Source: Halorubrum aethiopicum (lineage in GTDB: Archaea > Halobacteriota > Halobacteria > Halobacteriales > Haloferacaceae). From it: DNA of 64,000 bases. This document shows positions 8,335 through 18,172 of this stretch, in pieces; positions within the stretch are counted from its first letter, which is position 1, and every line of letters starts with the position of its first letter. The position numbers were made by a program, and so were the translations under genes. The stretch spans positions 186,001-250,000 of the forward strand of contig NZ_LOAJ01000001.1 in NCBI RefSeq assembly GCF_001542905.1, in the 5' to 3' direction. The notes beneath the pieces were generated by a model. The model was not told where the DNA came from and did no database searches. It saw nothing but the letters and a program-made list of their open reading frames with translations.

Positions 8335-9084
8335 ATGGACATCGGCGTGACCGTCGGCGACGACCTCGACCGGCTGGCGTCGTCGCCGGCGGCGTTCGAC
8401 TTCGTCGAACTCGGCGTGGGCGCGGGCAGCCTCCCGCCCGAATCGATCGACCCGGACCGGCTCGACCGGGCGTTAGCGGGCCGCGATCTGATGGTCCACC
8501 TGCCGTACAGCCAACTGCTCACGAGCTACGCGCCCGAGGTCAACGACGCCATCGTCGCCTACCAGCGGCGGCTGCTGGAGGCCGCCGGCGACCTCGGCGC
8601 GGAGAAGGCCGTCCTCCACGCCACCTCCGCCGACCGCGACGACGTCGAGTTCCGCGAGGTCGCCGCCGACCAGCTCCGTCGGGTCGCCGACGCCGGACGC
8701 GAGGCGGGCGTCGAGGTCGTCGTCGAGAACGTGGGGCACCAACACCGCGGGATCCAGCTGTCGGTGCTCGGCGACGTCGCCCGCGAGACGGACACCGCGG
8801 TCTGTTTCGACGTGGGTCACGCCTACATGGAGGGCGGAAACAAGGCGATACGGCGGTTCCTCCGGAGCCACGGCGACCGCGTCTCACACCTCCACTGTCA
8901 CGACGTGCGCCGGCGCGGCGACACGCACATCCCGGTCGGCGCGGGTGAAGTCGACTACGAGGGCGCGAGCGACGCGCTCGGGGAGTTCGACGGCACCGTC
9001 GCGCTGGAGGTGTTCACCGACGACGACGCGCTGCTCTGCGACTCCGCCGAGCGCGTCGCCGACCACCTCGGCGCGGAGTGGTGA
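8335..9084 (+). CDS. sugar phosphate isomerase/epimerase-like TIM barrel
   Basis: The 249-residue protein resembles the xylose-isomerase-like/AP endonuclease 2 superfamily. Metal-ligand regions are visible: VVENVGHQHRG, CFDVGHAYMEGG and LHCHDVRRRGDTHIPVGAG. Family members act on sugars, inosose or AP sites; the substrate here cannot be told from sequence. The start at ATG 8335 is supported by a ttcttaag box about 28 bp upstream. No metabolic neighbours help. Confidence 0.75.
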   Translation: MDIGVTVGDDLDRLASSPAAFDFVELGVGAGSLPPESIDPDRLDRALAGRDLMVHLPYSQLLTSYAPEVNDAIVAYQRRLLEAAGDLGAEKAVLHATSADRDDVEFREVAADQLRRVADAGREAGVEVVVENVGHQHRGIQLSVLGDVARETDTAVCFDVGHAYMEGGNKAIRRFLRSHGDRVSHLHCHDVRRRGDTHIPVGAGEVDYEGASDALGEFDGTVALEVFTDDDALLCDSAERVADHLGAEW

Positions 9085-9093
9085 CCGAGTCCG

Positions 9094-9936
9094 TCAGCGC
9101 TCGTCGTCCCCCCCGGGCCCGGCGGAGGCGTCGGAGCCCGCGTCGTCGTCGCCCGCGTCCGCCCCGTCGTCGCTCCTCTCGTCCTCCGCTCCGTCGTCGA
9201 GCTGGCGCTTGATCGACTCCAGCTCCGACTCGACGTCGACCTCGGGTCGGCCCTCGTCGGCGGACCGGTTCGCGTCCGCCGGCGCGTCGCCCCCGTCCGT
9301 GGGGCGGTCGGGGCGGTCGTCGTCCGGGTCGGTCACGTCGATGCGGACCGCCCCGTCGTCGGAGCGGTCGTCGCCCCCCGTCCGCTCGTCGCCCCCCGTC
9401 CGCTCGTCGCTCCCGGCACGGTCGGCGGCCCCGCGCTCCGACCGCCTCGCCGCGTCCGCCTCCCGGCGGCCCTCCTCGATCCGGGCTTCGATCTCCGCGG
9501 AGAGGTCGCGCGCGTCCTCGATGATGGAGCGCGAGGCGGCCTCCTCGGGGAGGTCGGCCTCCGCGAGCGCGGTCCGGAGCTCCGAGAGCGAGCGCGCGAG
9601 GCCGGTCGCCGCGCCGTCGCGAGCGTCCGCGAGCCGGCCCGCCGTCGCGTCCGCGTCCTCCCGTAACTCCCGACCGGGATCGAGCAATCGGAGGGTTCCG
9701 CGCACCAGCTCCAGCGACGTGATCGTCGTCTCCAGGAGGGCGATCAGCGTCGGGATCGTGTACTGCTCGGTGAACCGGACCAGCTCGGAGAGCCGCGGCG
9801 GGCGCGGGGGACCGCGGCGGTCGCGCTCGGTTTCCCGGAGGTCGCGCCGGAGGTCGGAGAGCACGTCCTCGAGCTCGTCGAGCCGCTCCTCGAGGTCGTC
9901 GTCGCGCGGGCCGTCGCGGGAGCCACGGGAACTCAT
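9094..9936 (-). CDS. haloarchaeal coiled-coil hypothetical protein
   Basis: The 280-residue protein is not recognised beyond being a haloarchaea-type conserved protein. It has an N-terminal coiled-coil-prone stretch (LEERLDELEDVLSDLRRDLR, 16-35), a more hydrophobic conserved segment (about 57-85, including TLIALLETTITSLELV), a central helical part, and a very acidic, disordered C-terminus with two copies of SDERTGGD-like repeats. It is convergent with the isomerase gene, 9 bp away. No signal peptide or transmembrane helix is obvious. A scaffold or membrane-associated role is only a guess. Confidence 0.65.
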   Translation of the reverse strand: MSSRGSRDGPRDDDLEERLDELEDVLSDLRRDLRETERDRRGPPRPPRLSELVRFTEQYTIPTLIALLETTITSLELVRGTLRLLDPGRELREDADATAGRLADARDGAATGLARSLSELRTALAEADLPEEAASRSIIEDARDLSAEIEARIEEGRREADAARRSERGAADRAGSDERTGGDERTGGDDRSDDGAVRIDVTDPDDDRPDRPTDGGDAPADANRSADEGRPEVDVESELESIKRQLDDGAEDERSDDGADAGDDDAGSDASAGPGGDDER

Positions 9937-10000
9937 GTCCGCCCGTACGCGGCCGGGAGGTAAAAAGGCCGGCCGGCGGGCCGAGACGCCGATCCCGTCG

Positions 10001-11086
10001 CTACTCGAACCGGCCGCGGCGGTACTGGACCGGCCACTCGATCTCCGCGCCGAGCTCGTGGGCGGCCTCGAGCGGCCAGTACGGGTGGCGGAGCAGCTCG
10101 CGGCCGAGCGCGACGAGGTCGGCGCGTCCGTTGCGCACGAGCGCGTCGGCGTGGGTCGGCTCCGTGATCCCGCCGACCGCGGCGACCGGCACGTCGGTTC
10201 CCTCGCGGATCGCCTCCGCGTACGGCACCTGGTAGCCCGGTCCCGCGTTCGGGAGCTCCTGGTCCGGGTGGATCCCGCCGCCGGAGACGTCGATCAGGTC
10301 CGCGCCCGCCTCGGCGAGCAGCGGGGCCAGCCGCACCGAGTCGTCCACGTCCCACGAGTCGCGGTCGGGGAGCCAGTCGGTCGCGGAGATCCGGACGAAG
10401 ACGGGCTTGTCGTCGGGCCAGACGCCGCGGACCGCCTCGACGACCTCGCGGACCAGCCGCGTCCGGTTCTCGAAGCTCCCGCCGTATTCGTCTCCGCGGT
10501 CGTTGGTGACCGGCGAGAGGAACTGGTGGAGGAGGTAGCCGTGGGCGGCGTGGACCTCCGCGATCTCGAAGCCGGCGGAGAGGGCGCGCTCCGCGGCCGC
10601 GGCGAACGCGTCGATCACGTCGTCGACGTCGTCGCCGTCCATGCGCCGGGTCGCGGCGGGCTCCTCGTCGGGGTACGGCTCGTCGGTCGCCGAGATCGTC
10701 TCCCAGCCCTCCTCGTGATCGAGCGGGAGCGCGTGGCCGCCCTCGCTCGGCGGAGCGTGCGAGGCCTTCCGGCCGGCGTGGGCCAGCTGGATCCCGGGGA
10801 CCGCGCCCTGCGACCGGACGAACGACGTGACCGGTTCGAGCGCCTCGGCCTGCTCGTCCGACCAGATCCCCAGACAGCCGGGGGTGATGCGGCCGCGACG
10901 CTCGACCCCCGTCGCCTCCGTCATCACGACGCCCGCGCCGCCGACCGCCCGGCTCCCGAGGTGGACGCGGTGCCACTCGTTCGGCATCCCCTCCTCCGCG
11001 GAGTACTGACACATCGGCGAGAGCATGACCCGGTTCGGGATCTCCGTGTCGCGCAGCGAGAACGGCGTGAAAAGCGAGTCCGTCAT
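10001..11086 (-). CDS. NADH:flavin oxidoreductase, Old Yellow Enzyme family (YqjM-like)
   Basis: The 361-residue FMN enzyme would reduce activated C=C bonds using NAD(P)H. It opens SLFTPFSLRDTEIPNRVMLS with SPMCQYSA, the YqjM-type N-terminus carrying the redox-modulating Cys, and has QLAHAGRKASH, FVRISATDW and the FMN-phosphate segment VALGRELLRHPYW. Start ATG 11086 is chosen at the family's N-terminus; longer in-frame extensions run through the neighbouring intergenic DNA. The gene is divergent from the small gene at 11229. Confidence 0.92.
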   Translation of the reverse strand: MTDSLFTPFSLRDTEIPNRVMLSPMCQYSAEEGMPNEWHRVHLGSRAVGGAGVVMTEATGVERRGRITPGCLGIWSDEQAEALEPVTSFVRSQGAVPGIQLAHAGRKASHAPPSEGGHALPLDHEEGWETISATDEPYPDEEPAATRRMDGDDVDDVIDAFAAAAERALSAGFEIAEVHAAHGYLLHQFLSPVTNDRGDEYGGSFENRTRLVREVVEAVRGVWPDDKPVFVRISATDWLPDRDSWDVDDSVRLAPLLAEAGADLIDVSGGGIHPDQELPNAGPGYQVPYAEAIREGTDVPVAAVGGITEPTHADALVRNGRADLVALGRELLRHPYWPLEAAHELGAEIEWPVQYRRGRFE

Positions 11087-11228
11087 CGTCGGGACCGACG
11101 CCGCCGTCGCGGTAATGCCCTCCGATAACCCGCCCGGATCGCCGCCATCCTCACCGTCGTCGCCGGCGTTCCGGTTCGATTTAGGTCGACCGAAACCTAT
11201 AACCATACCCGCCCCCGAGCGGTCGCTA

Positions 11229-11390
11229 ATGAGTAGCGGAGAACGCGTCGAACGTGACCTCGACGCTCCGGACGACGAGCCGCCGGCCGTGGCGACGAAC
11301 CACACCACTCCCGACCGCACCGTCTTCATCGAGGAGGGCAACACCGACGCCTGGATCGCGACCGACCTCACCGTCGAACCCGAGCGCTGA
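11229..11390 (+). CDS. small acidic haloarchaeal protein
   Basis: A 53-residue reading frame (MSSGERVERDLDAPDDEPPA and on to WIATDLTVEPER) starts at ATG 11229. A clear TATA-like box (aacctataac, near 11197) lies about 28 bp upstream, and the C-terminal segment (RTVFIEEGNTDAWIATD) looks like a conserved small-protein family of haloarchaea. Function unknown. An in-frame extension to 11025 would cross the promoter and overlap the divergent OYE gene, so it is rejected. Confidence 0.7.
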   Translation: MSSGERVERDLDAPDDEPPAVATNHTTPDRTVFIEEGNTDAWIATDLTVEPER

Positions 11391-11450
11391 CGGAGAAACG
11401 CGGACGTCGATCGTCGATCGCCGACTCCCGACCCTCCGGAAGCCACCCGA

Positions 11451-11999
11451 TCAGTCGAGCGCTTCGCGGCTGACGAGCGTGTCGTCCTCGAGGTAGTGCT
11501 CGAGGTGGTGGGCGTGTTCCTCGACATCCACCAACACGTCGCGGAGCAGTTCCTCCGTGGCGTAGTCGCCGAGGTTGTCGGCGAGCCGAACGTGCTCGCG
11601 TACGCTCTCTACGACATCGCCGAACATCTCGAGGTCGTGCTCGAGCGACGTGCGAACGTCGTAGGCGTCGGCGTCCTCGGGGGTCACCGGCGCGTGTTCC
11701 TCGTAGTTCGCGCCGCCCGAGAGCGGGACGCCGCCGAGGGCCTGCGCGCGCTCGGCGATCGCGTCCGCACCCTCCTCGAGGTCGGCCGCGACCTCGCCGA
11801 GGTACTCGTGGACGTCGTGGAACTCCGCGCCCTCGACGAGCCAGTGGTGTTTCTTGATCTGGTGGTACAACACGTACGTGGCCGCGAGGTCGGTGTTGAG
11901 CGCGTCGACGAGCTGTTCGGCCTTCTCTTCCGAGATCCGAAGCGCCTCGCTCTCGTGTACCTCTCCGTACCGCTGACGGGCCCGCGTTTGGGAACTCAT
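11451..11999 (-). CDS. dpsA: DNA starvation/stationary-phase protection protein DpsA (ferritin-like)
   Basis: The 182-residue Dps-family protein oxidises and stores iron and protects DNA from Fenton damage; halobacterial DpsA is the known example. The four-helix ferritin-like core has the intersubunit ferroxidase signature YHQIKKHHWLVEG near 45-57 and HDVHEYLGEVAADLEEGADA. Start ATG 11999 gives the normal length. A gaattaag box on the minus strand near 12030 is a likely promoter. Regulation by iron or redox is typical but not visible here. Confidence 0.95.
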   Translation of the reverse strand: MSSQTRARQRYGEVHESEALRISEEKAEQLVDALNTDLAATYVLYHQIKKHHWLVEGAEFHDVHEYLGEVAADLEEGADAIAERAQALGGVPLSGGANYEEHAPVTPEDADAYDVRTSLEHDLEMFGDVVESVREHVRLADNLGDYATEELLRDVLVDVEEHAHHLEHYLEDDTLVSREALD

Positions 12000-12254
12000 C
12001 GTGACTTCGGATACGACCTCTACCCACTTAATTCTTCTATTATGGAAAAATTCGTTTCTGATATTGAAAGGAAATATCTCATGTCCTTCGGTGAGATCAT
12101 CGAACATCGAACCATCCCGCGATCGCGTCGGCTTCGACTCTCGCGGAGTCGGCGGCGGTTCCCGACCGGATCGGTTCCGACCCCGCGTTCGGGGTCGGCG
12201 GGCGCGGCCGCGAAGGGAAACGTCTTAATGGACTACGCGCGCATTCTCCGGTAT
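12000..12254. other. divergent promoter region, dpsA / HEAT-repeat gene
   Basis: This non-coding stretch is locally AT-rich from 12025 to 12080 (poly-A/T runs around the dpsA promoter). It has a cttaatg box about 28 bp before ATG 12255. I see no RNA gene in it. Confidence 0.5.
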
Positions 12255-13733
12255 ATGAGCAACGGCGACGACGATCCGGCCGACGGCTCCGAGGGGGCCG
12301 ACGGCGACGCGGCGGCCGACGAGCCCGAGGCGACCGCCCCGACGCTCCCCGACGAGGCCACCGAGGAGTCCCTGACCGAGTACCTCGACGAGATCGAGAC
12401 GCTGCTCGACGACGCCGAGACCGAGGCGGACCTCGACGACGTCGAGGCGCTGCTCGACGACGCCGAGGGGGCGCTGGCGGACGCCGACCTCCCCGAGCCC
12501 GACGAGGACGACGAGGACGCCGACGACCCGCGCGGCGACCTCGAGGACCGGATCGCGGCGCTCCGCGAGAGCGTCGAGGAGGCGCGCGGCCCCTACGCCG
12601 AGGACGTCGTCGAGGCGATCGAGACGGCGGCCTCGACGCTCGAGGACACCGAGTGGACCGCCGACGGGCACGGGGACGCCGCGGAGGCGGTCCGCGCGTT
12701 CGTCGACGCGGCCGCCGACGCGGTCGACGTCGAGGCGGTCGACGACGGCGAAACCGACGGGGACGCGGCGGACGCGCTCCTCGACGAGGTCGCGGAGGCG
12801 GCCGACGAAGACGGCGGAAACGGCGACGACGACGGCGAGACGGCGGACGCGGACGGTCCGGAGACGGCCGACGGTCCGGACGGGGAGGTCCCGATCGCGG
12901 ACCTCGTCGCCGCGCTCGACGCGGTCGCCGGCGCGATCGGCGAGGCGGACCTCGACCCCGACGACGACGCGGAGACGATCGCGGCGCTCCTGGAGGCGAC
13001 CGGCGCGCTCGAGGACGGCCTGGAGGACGCCGAGGAGTGGGACGACCTCGAGACCCACGAGCAGCTCCGCGCGCAGGGGTACTACGACGTGCTCGGCCAC
13101 TACAAGGACTATCCCGTCGAGTGGGCGGCGCTGAAGGAACACGAGGCGCGCGGCAACGTCGACATGATCCTGCTCGCGCTCGATTCCCTCCAGTCGGACT
13201 TCATGGAGCGCCACTGTCTCGAGGCGCTCGAGCGGATGGGCAAACGCGGCAAGACCGAGGCGTCGCTCGAGGAGCTGGTCGGCCGCGCCGGCAAGCGCGA
13301 CCAGTTCGCGATCCGCATCCTCGGGAAGATGGCGGCCGAGGAGGCGGTCGAGACGCTCCTCGAGTACGTCGACGAGGACTCGAACCCGCAGCTCCAGAAG
13401 GCGACGTTCAAGGCGCTCGGCGAGATCGGCGCGACAGACGCCGTCGGCCCGCTCGCGGGGAAGCTGGAGATGGAGGACGACCACGTCCGCCCGCTCGCCG
13501 CGCGCGCGCTCGGGCTCATCGGCGACGCGCGGGCGGTCGACCCGCTCGCCGACGCGCTCGCCGAGGACGACTCCGACGACGTCCGCGCGGCCGCCGGCTG
13601 GGCGCTCCGGCAGATCGGCACGCGGGAGGCGCTCGAGACGGTCGCCGACTACGCCGACGAGCGCTCGTTCATCGTCCAGACGGAAGCCGAGAAGGCGAAG
13701 GCGGCCCTCGACGCCGCGGCGACGCCGGCGTAG
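12255..13733 (+). CDS. acidic HEAT-repeat protein
   Basis: The 492-residue protein has a highly acidic, probably disordered N-terminal half (about 1-250, Asp/Glu/Ala rich). A conserved block DDLETHEQLRAQGYYDVLGH begins near 260. The C-terminus has five or more HEAT/PBS-lyase-type repeats (about 300-485), such as AIRILGKMAAEEAVETLLEY and DAVGPLAGKLEMEDDHVRPL. Such alpha-solenoids are protein-interaction scaffolds; the partner is unknown. ATG 12255 is preferred to 12228 because the latter overlaps the promoter box. Confidence 0.85.
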   Translation: MSNGDDDPADGSEGADGDAAADEPEATAPTLPDEATEESLTEYLDEIETLLDDAETEADLDDVEALLDDAEGALADADLPEPDEDDEDADDPRGDLEDRIAALRESVEEARGPYAEDVVEAIETAASTLEDTEWTADGHGDAAEAVRAFVDAAADAVDVEAVDDGETDGDAADALLDEVAEAADEDGGNGDDDGETADADGPETADGPDGEVPIADLVAALDAVAGAIGEADLDPDDDAETIAALLEATGALEDGLEDAEEWDDLETHEQLRAQGYYDVLGHYKDYPVEWAALKEHEARGNVDMILLALDSLQSDFMERHCLEALERMGKRGKTEASLEELVGRAGKRDQFAIRILGKMAAEEAVETLLEYVDEDSNPQLQKATFKALGEIGATDAVGPLAGKLEMEDDHVRPLAARALGLIGDARAVDPLADALAEDDSDDVRAAAGWALRQIGTREALETVADYADERSFIVQTEAEKAKAALDAAATPA

Positions 13734-13980
13734 CCGGGGGATCTCGGCCTCTTCGTTTCGAACCGCCGCCGAGCCGCTTTCGAATCGGTTCCGAACGCTC
13801 GTAGCCGACTCGATGACGCGTCGATATCGACCTCAGCGACGCCTCGGTATCGGGCGTCTGCGCTGCTCTGTGTGCGATATGCGTGAGAAAGCGGGTCGCG
13901 TCCGGCGTCCTCCGATGAGAACGAAACGGGCTCGATTTTCGTCGTGTGAGATCTCGGGGCGACGATCGCCCGGGGGGAGC
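13734..13980. other. non-coding gap between HEAT gene and cspA
   Basis: About 250 bp lie between two convergent genes. There is no reading frame with haloarchaeal codon bias and no tRNA-like fold I can see; it presumably holds the terminators of both genes. Confidence 0.4.
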
Positions 13981-14175
13981 TTAGTTGCGGACGACGTTCG
14001 TCGCGCGGGGGCCTTTCGGCGACGACTCGATGTCGAACTCTAACTCCTGTCCCTCCTCGAGGTCCGGACCGCCGACGTCCTCCATGTGGAAGAACACGTC
14101 ATCGTCCTCGTCCTCAGTCGAAATGAAACCGTAGCCGCCAGTGTCGTTGAAGAAATCAACCTTTCCGTTTGCCAT
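13981..14175 (-). CDS. cspA: cold shock domain protein
   Basis: The 64-residue CspA-type OB-fold protein binds single-stranded nucleic acid. Both RNA-binding motifs are visible, GYGFIS (14-19) and DVFFHM (26-31), as is the ending KGPRATNVVRN. It starts MANGKVDFFNDTGGYGFIS, the standard haloarchaeal form. A gggttatccc box lies about 30 bp upstream on the minus strand. Its divergent neighbour is the PLD-family gene. Confidence 0.95.
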   Translation of the reverse strand: MANGKVDFFNDTGGYGFISTEDEDDDVFFHMEDVGGPDLEEGQELEFDIESSPKGPRATNVVRN

Positions 14176-14275
14176 TGCAATCAAACGTACGGCCGATCGG
14201 GGGATAACCCTTGCGAGGGTCGTGGTACCACGAGGGGGCCGGTCGTTTATCCCTGATGCCGCGGCCAGAGCGCGC

Positions 14276-16021
14276 ATGCGACCCTCGATCGGCCGAGTCC
14301 GCCGAGTCATCCGGGGCGGATCCGCGGTTCGAGTCGAAGTCACCGTCCGAGTCGTCGTCGCGGTCGCGGTCCTGATCGCGGCCGTCGGACCGGCCGCGGG
14401 CGTCGCCGGCGCGGCGACCGGGCCGTCGGCCGCTTCGGACGCCGCCGATCCGTCGCGGACCGCCACCATCGACGCGACCGGTCCCCGGATCGTCGAGCTG
14501 TACCCCAACCCGACTACGGAGGGGAACCGCGGCGAGTACCTCGTCGTCAGGCTCTCGGAGCCCGGTAACTGGTCGCTCTCCGACGGCCACCACGAGGCGT
14601 CGATCCCGTCGAACGCGACCGGGACCGTCGCGCTCTCGATGGAACCGGCACTCACGCGGGAACACCTCGTCGGCCGCGACGTTCCCGTCCGCGCGCTCGA
14701 CGACCACTTCCCGCTGTCCGCGAGCGGCGACCGGATCGTTCTCCGCCTGGACGGTGACCCCGTCGACGTCGTCGCGTACGACCGGGTCCGCGAGGGGTAC
14801 CGCTGGCGGGCGGCGTGGGACGAGTGGCGGCCGAACGGGTACGCGCCGCGCACGCCGGAGCGCGTCGCCGGCGCGTCCGTGACGCCGTTCGTCCTCCCGG
14901 ACAGCCCCGACGTTCCCGTCGACCCGCTCGCAGCCGCCGAGGACCGGATCCTGCTGGCCGGCTACACGGTCGAGTCCGACCGGGTCGTAAAGCGCCTCGT
15001 CGACGCGGCCGCCCGCGGGGCGGAGGTGCGCGTCCTCCTCGAAGGCTCCCCCGTGGGCGGCTTCCCGAAGCGGGGCGCGCGCGTCGCCGACCGCCTCGTC
15101 GCCGCCGGCGTCGAGGTCCGCGTCCTCGACGGCGAGCCGAACCGGTTCCGGTTTCACCACGCCAAGTACGCGGTCGCCGACGACCGGGCGGTCGTGCTCA
15201 CCGAGAACTGGAAGCGGTCGGGGACGGGCGGCGGATCGAGCCGCGGCTGGGGCGTGATCGCGGACGACCCGGCGGTCGCCGCGGACCTCGCGACGCTCTT
15301 CGAGAACGACGCGACCGGCCCCGACACCCGGTCCTGGAGGGAGTTTCGCGCCGACGCGACGTTTCACGGACCGCCCGCGTACGGCGGTGGCGACGGCGGT
15401 GCGAGCGGTCGAGACGACACGGACGGGGCCGACGTCGAGGACCGACCGTACCCCGTGCGGTTCGATCCGCCGCCTCCGGCTCCCGCCGACGTGGAACTGC
15501 TCACCGCCCCCGGCAACGCCGGCGACCGGATCGTCGACCGGATCGACGCCGCCGACGACCGCGTCCTCGCGGTCGTCCCGCGGACGGGCGGCCCGGACGA
15601 GCGGATCGTCCGGGCGCTCCGGCGGGCGGCCGCGCGCGGCGTCGACGTTCACCTCCTGTTGTCGAACGCGTGGTACGACCGTGAGACGAACCGGAAGCTG
15701 GCTGAGACGCTGGCCGCGGAGCCGATCGAGGTCGCCGTCGCGGAGCCGCGCGGCCGGTACGGCAAGATCCACGCCAAGGGGCTCGTGATTGACGACGCCG
15801 CGGTCGTGGGGAGTCTCAACTGGAACGAGGGGGCGAGGACGGAGAACCGCGAGGTGCTCCTCGCCGTCGAGAACGCCGAGGTCGCCGACTTCTACGCTCG
15901 AGCGTACGCCGCGGACTGGCGCGGCGGCGGCGTCCACCTGCCGGTCGGCACGGTCGTCGGACTGGTCGGCACGGTCGTCGTCTCGGGAGCGGTCGCGCGT
16001 CGGGAGATCGAGTTCGTGTGA
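14276..16021 (+). CDS. secreted/membrane phospholipase D-like protein with N-terminal lamin-tail-like domain
   Basis: The 581-residue protein begins with a hydrophobic signal or anchor helix (about 23-47). A lamin-tail-like beta region follows (IVELYPNPTTEGNRGEYLVV to about 180), then two PLD domains with HxKxxxxD motifs at H295 (HHAKYAVADD) and H499 (HAKGLVIDD, followed by SLNWNEGARTENREV). A short hydrophobic helix (about 556-573) is at the C-terminus. Two HKD motifs form one active site for phosphodiesterase or nuclease chemistry. Outer-surface location is inferred from the leader. The substrate could be lipid or extracellular DNA. Confidence 0.85.
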   Translation: MRPSIGRVRRVIRGGSAVRVEVTVRVVVAVAVLIAAVGPAAGVAGAATGPSAASDAADPSRTATIDATGPRIVELYPNPTTEGNRGEYLVVRLSEPGNWSLSDGHHEASIPSNATGTVALSMEPALTREHLVGRDVPVRALDDHFPLSASGDRIVLRLDGDPVDVVAYDRVREGYRWRAAWDEWRPNGYAPRTPERVAGASVTPFVLPDSPDVPVDPLAAAEDRILLAGYTVESDRVVKRLVDAAARGAEVRVLLEGSPVGGFPKRGARVADRLVAAGVEVRVLDGEPNRFRFHHAKYAVADDRAVVLTENWKRSGTGGGSSRGWGVIADDPAVAADLATLFENDATGPDTRSWREFRADATFHGPPAYGGGDGGASGRDDTDGADVEDRPYPVRFDPPPPAPADVELLTAPGNAGDRIVDRIDAADDRVLAVVPRTGGPDERIVRALRRAAARGVDVHLLLSNAWYDRETNRKLAETLAAEPIEVAVAEPRGRYGKIHAKGLVIDDAAVVGSLNWNEGARTENREVLLAVENAEVADFYARAYAADWRGGGVHLPVGTVVGLVGTVVVSGAVARREIEFV

Positions 16022-16049
16022 GCCGGGTCGATCGGCTCGAGACGCCGGC

Positions 16050-17996
16050 TCAGTCGTCGATGACGGCGGTCGAGGAGAGCGTCTCGTCGATCTCCGCCTC
16101 CGCCATCTTCCCGACGAGCGCGTCGATGACGGCCTCGCGACGGCCCTTCACGAACTTGATCGAGCCGACGACGAGGTGGCCGCCCCCGGAGACGCCGGCC
16201 TCGGGGAGCTCCTCGTTCAGCTCCGTCACCATCGTCGGGATGTCGAGCCGGACGCCGTCCGAGCGGAGGACGGCGAAGTCCGGCCCGTAGCCGATCGTGA
16301 TGACCGGGTCGCCCGTCTCCTGAACCCGCGTGTCGTGGAGCTCGCCCGTCGTCTTCCCCGGCGCGGGGTAGGTGAAGCGGTGGGCGTACTCGTCGACGTC
16401 GATCCGGTAGAGGTGCGCGCCGGAGGCGAGCCGCTCGTGTTCGACGTGGTCGTCGACGGCCTCGAGCTGGCGGTCCACGTCGCGTTCGGCGCGCTCGGCG
16501 AGGAACTCGACGAGCTCCTCGTGCCGCTCGGGGTCGTCACAGCCGACGTTCAAGGCGTCGTTGACGAGCGTCTTCCCCTCGGAGTAGCGCAGCCAGTGGG
16601 CGGCGTAATCGAGCGCCTCGCCGATGTCGAGGAGGTCCTCTTTCCCGTAGCCGGCCTCGGCGGCGAGCTCGACGTAGTCGTCCATCGCCTCCGCCTTCGA
16701 GCGGTCCGAGAGGCCGGCGACGGCCGGCACGTGTTCGAGCTCCTCGGTGAGCGACGGGTCGATCAGCCGCGCGAGCTCGACGCACATCATGCCGGTGGTG
16801 ACCCGGTAGTCCTCGCCGTGGAGGTAGGGGTTGACGTGGGCGTCCAGGAGCGGCGCGACCGCCTCGGGGTCGGGGTGGTGGTGGTCGACGACCGCGATGG
16901 GGATGTCGTAGTGCGTGAGGTTCTCGTAGGCGGGGACGTCCTCCTCGGTCGACCCGTTGTCGAGCATGAGAAGCAGGGGGAGCTTCCGGCCGTGGCGGGC
17001 GCGCCCCTCGAGCGCGAAGTTGAGGTCGCGGGTGACGTCCTCCATCTCGTAGTAGGGTGCCTTGCTCGGGAGCCGCTTGAAGAGGTGTCGCGAGGCGTCC
17101 GGGTCCTCGTGGACCTCGCGAACGAGCCGTTCGAGCGCCAGCTGGACCGGGATCGCCGCGCACATCCCGTCGCCGTCGGCGTGGTGGCGGACCCGGATCG
17201 GCCGTCCGGCGAGGACGGTTCTCCGGAGCAGCCGGGCCAGGTCGCGGAGGTCGTCGTGGATCGACTCGAACGCCTCCCACTCGACGAGCGGGTCCACGTC
17301 GGCCGGCTCCGCGCGCTCCTCGAGCGCCGCCTCGAACCGGTCGCGCGCTTCCGTGGCCCGGTCGCCGGAGAGCGCCGAGAGCGAGTCGACCTCGATCTGG
17401 AGGCCGCCCTCCCGCGTCTCGACGGTCCCGGAGACGTGGACCAGGTCGCCCACCTCGACGCCGGGATACGCCCGCACGCCGGCCTCCTCGAAGGCGGCAC
17501 ACGAGACGACGCCCGAGGCGTCGGCGACGCCGAAGATCGTCGGGCCGCCGGTCTGTTTCGTCTGGACGACCTCCCCTTCGACCGTCACCTCGTCGCCCGG
17601 CACGAGCCCGCGGACCCGCGAGATCGTCGGCTCGTGTTCGACGGTCTCGGTCGTGTAGCCGCCCGGCGACGCCTCCTCGAAGGCGACGTCGCCGTTCTCC
17701 TTGACCTCGGTCAGCCGAACGATGAGCCGGTCGCCGACCGCGTACTCGCCGTCGAGGTTCGACTCGTGGACGAGGCCGCTCACGGCGTCGGAGACGTCGA
17801 CGAAGATCCCGTAGTCGACGACGCCGTTGACGGCGGCGTGATACAGCGCGCCGGTCTCGACGTCCTCGAGGGTACAGTCGGGTGCCAGATCGTGAACGAC
17901 GTCTCGGTCGTCGCGTTCCCCCTCCGCCCTCACGGCGTCGGGTTCGGGACTCGAATCGTCCCGCATGCCGGAATCCCCGGCGGTGTGCTCGCTCAT
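16050..17996 (-). CDS. DHH-family phosphoesterase, RecJ-like, with S1 and OB domains
   Basis: The 648-residue protein has an S1 RNA-binding domain (about 43-110), an OB-fold (about 130-200), then a DHH phosphoesterase core. Motif I appears as [12 protein letters not shown] and motif III as [11 protein letters not shown]. The C-terminal DHHA1-like part contains [12 protein letters not shown]. Archaeal relatives are RecJ-type 5'-3' exonucleases, including the replisome-associated GAN nuclease; haloarchaea have several paralogs and I cannot say which this is. The S1 domain suggests RNA or single-stranded DNA substrates. Confidence 0.88.
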   Translation of the reverse strand: MSEHTAGDSGMRDDSSPEPDAVRAEGERDDRDVVHDLAPDCTLEDVETGALYHAAVNGVVDYGIFVDVSDAVSGLVHESNLDGEYAVGDRLIVRLTEVKENGDVAFEEASPGGYTTETVEHEPTISRVRGLVPGDEVTVEGEVVQTKQTGGPTIFGVADASGVVSCAAFEEAGVRAYPGVEVGDLVHVSGTVETREGGLQIEVDSLSALSGDRATEARDRFEAALEERAEPADVDPLVEWEAFESIHDDLRDLARLLRRTVLAGRPIRVRHHADGDGMCAAIPVQLALERLVREVHEDPDASRHLFKRLPSKAPYYEMEDVTRDLNFALEGRARHGRKLPLLLMLDNGSTEEDVPAYENLTHYDIPIAVVDHHHPDPEAVAPLLDAHVNPYLHGEDYRVTTGMMCVELARLIDPSLTEELEHVPAVAGLSDRSKAEAMDDYVELAAEAGYGKEDLLDIGEALDYAAHWLRYSEGKTLVNDALNVGCDDPERHEELVEFLAERAERDVDRQLEAVDDHVEHERLASGAHLYRIDVDEYAHRFTYPAPGKTTGELHDTRVQETGDPVITIGYGPDFAVLRSDGVRLDIPTMVTELNEELPEAGVSGGGHLVVGSIKFVKGRREAVIDALVGKMAEAEIDETLSSTAVIDD

Positions 17997-18172
17997 ACAC
18001 GCCGTTCGGGATCGGACGGTGTTAAGCTTGTTATGTTGCGCTCGCGACGCCGAGAGCGGCGACCCGTCCGCGACGAGGGTATCTCGAGGCGGAAGACCTC
18101 GAGACGAGGTCGCGTCCGGCCGCTCCCCGGCGGTCCGGAACCCATATGAGTCGACGGCGACTCCCTCGAGAC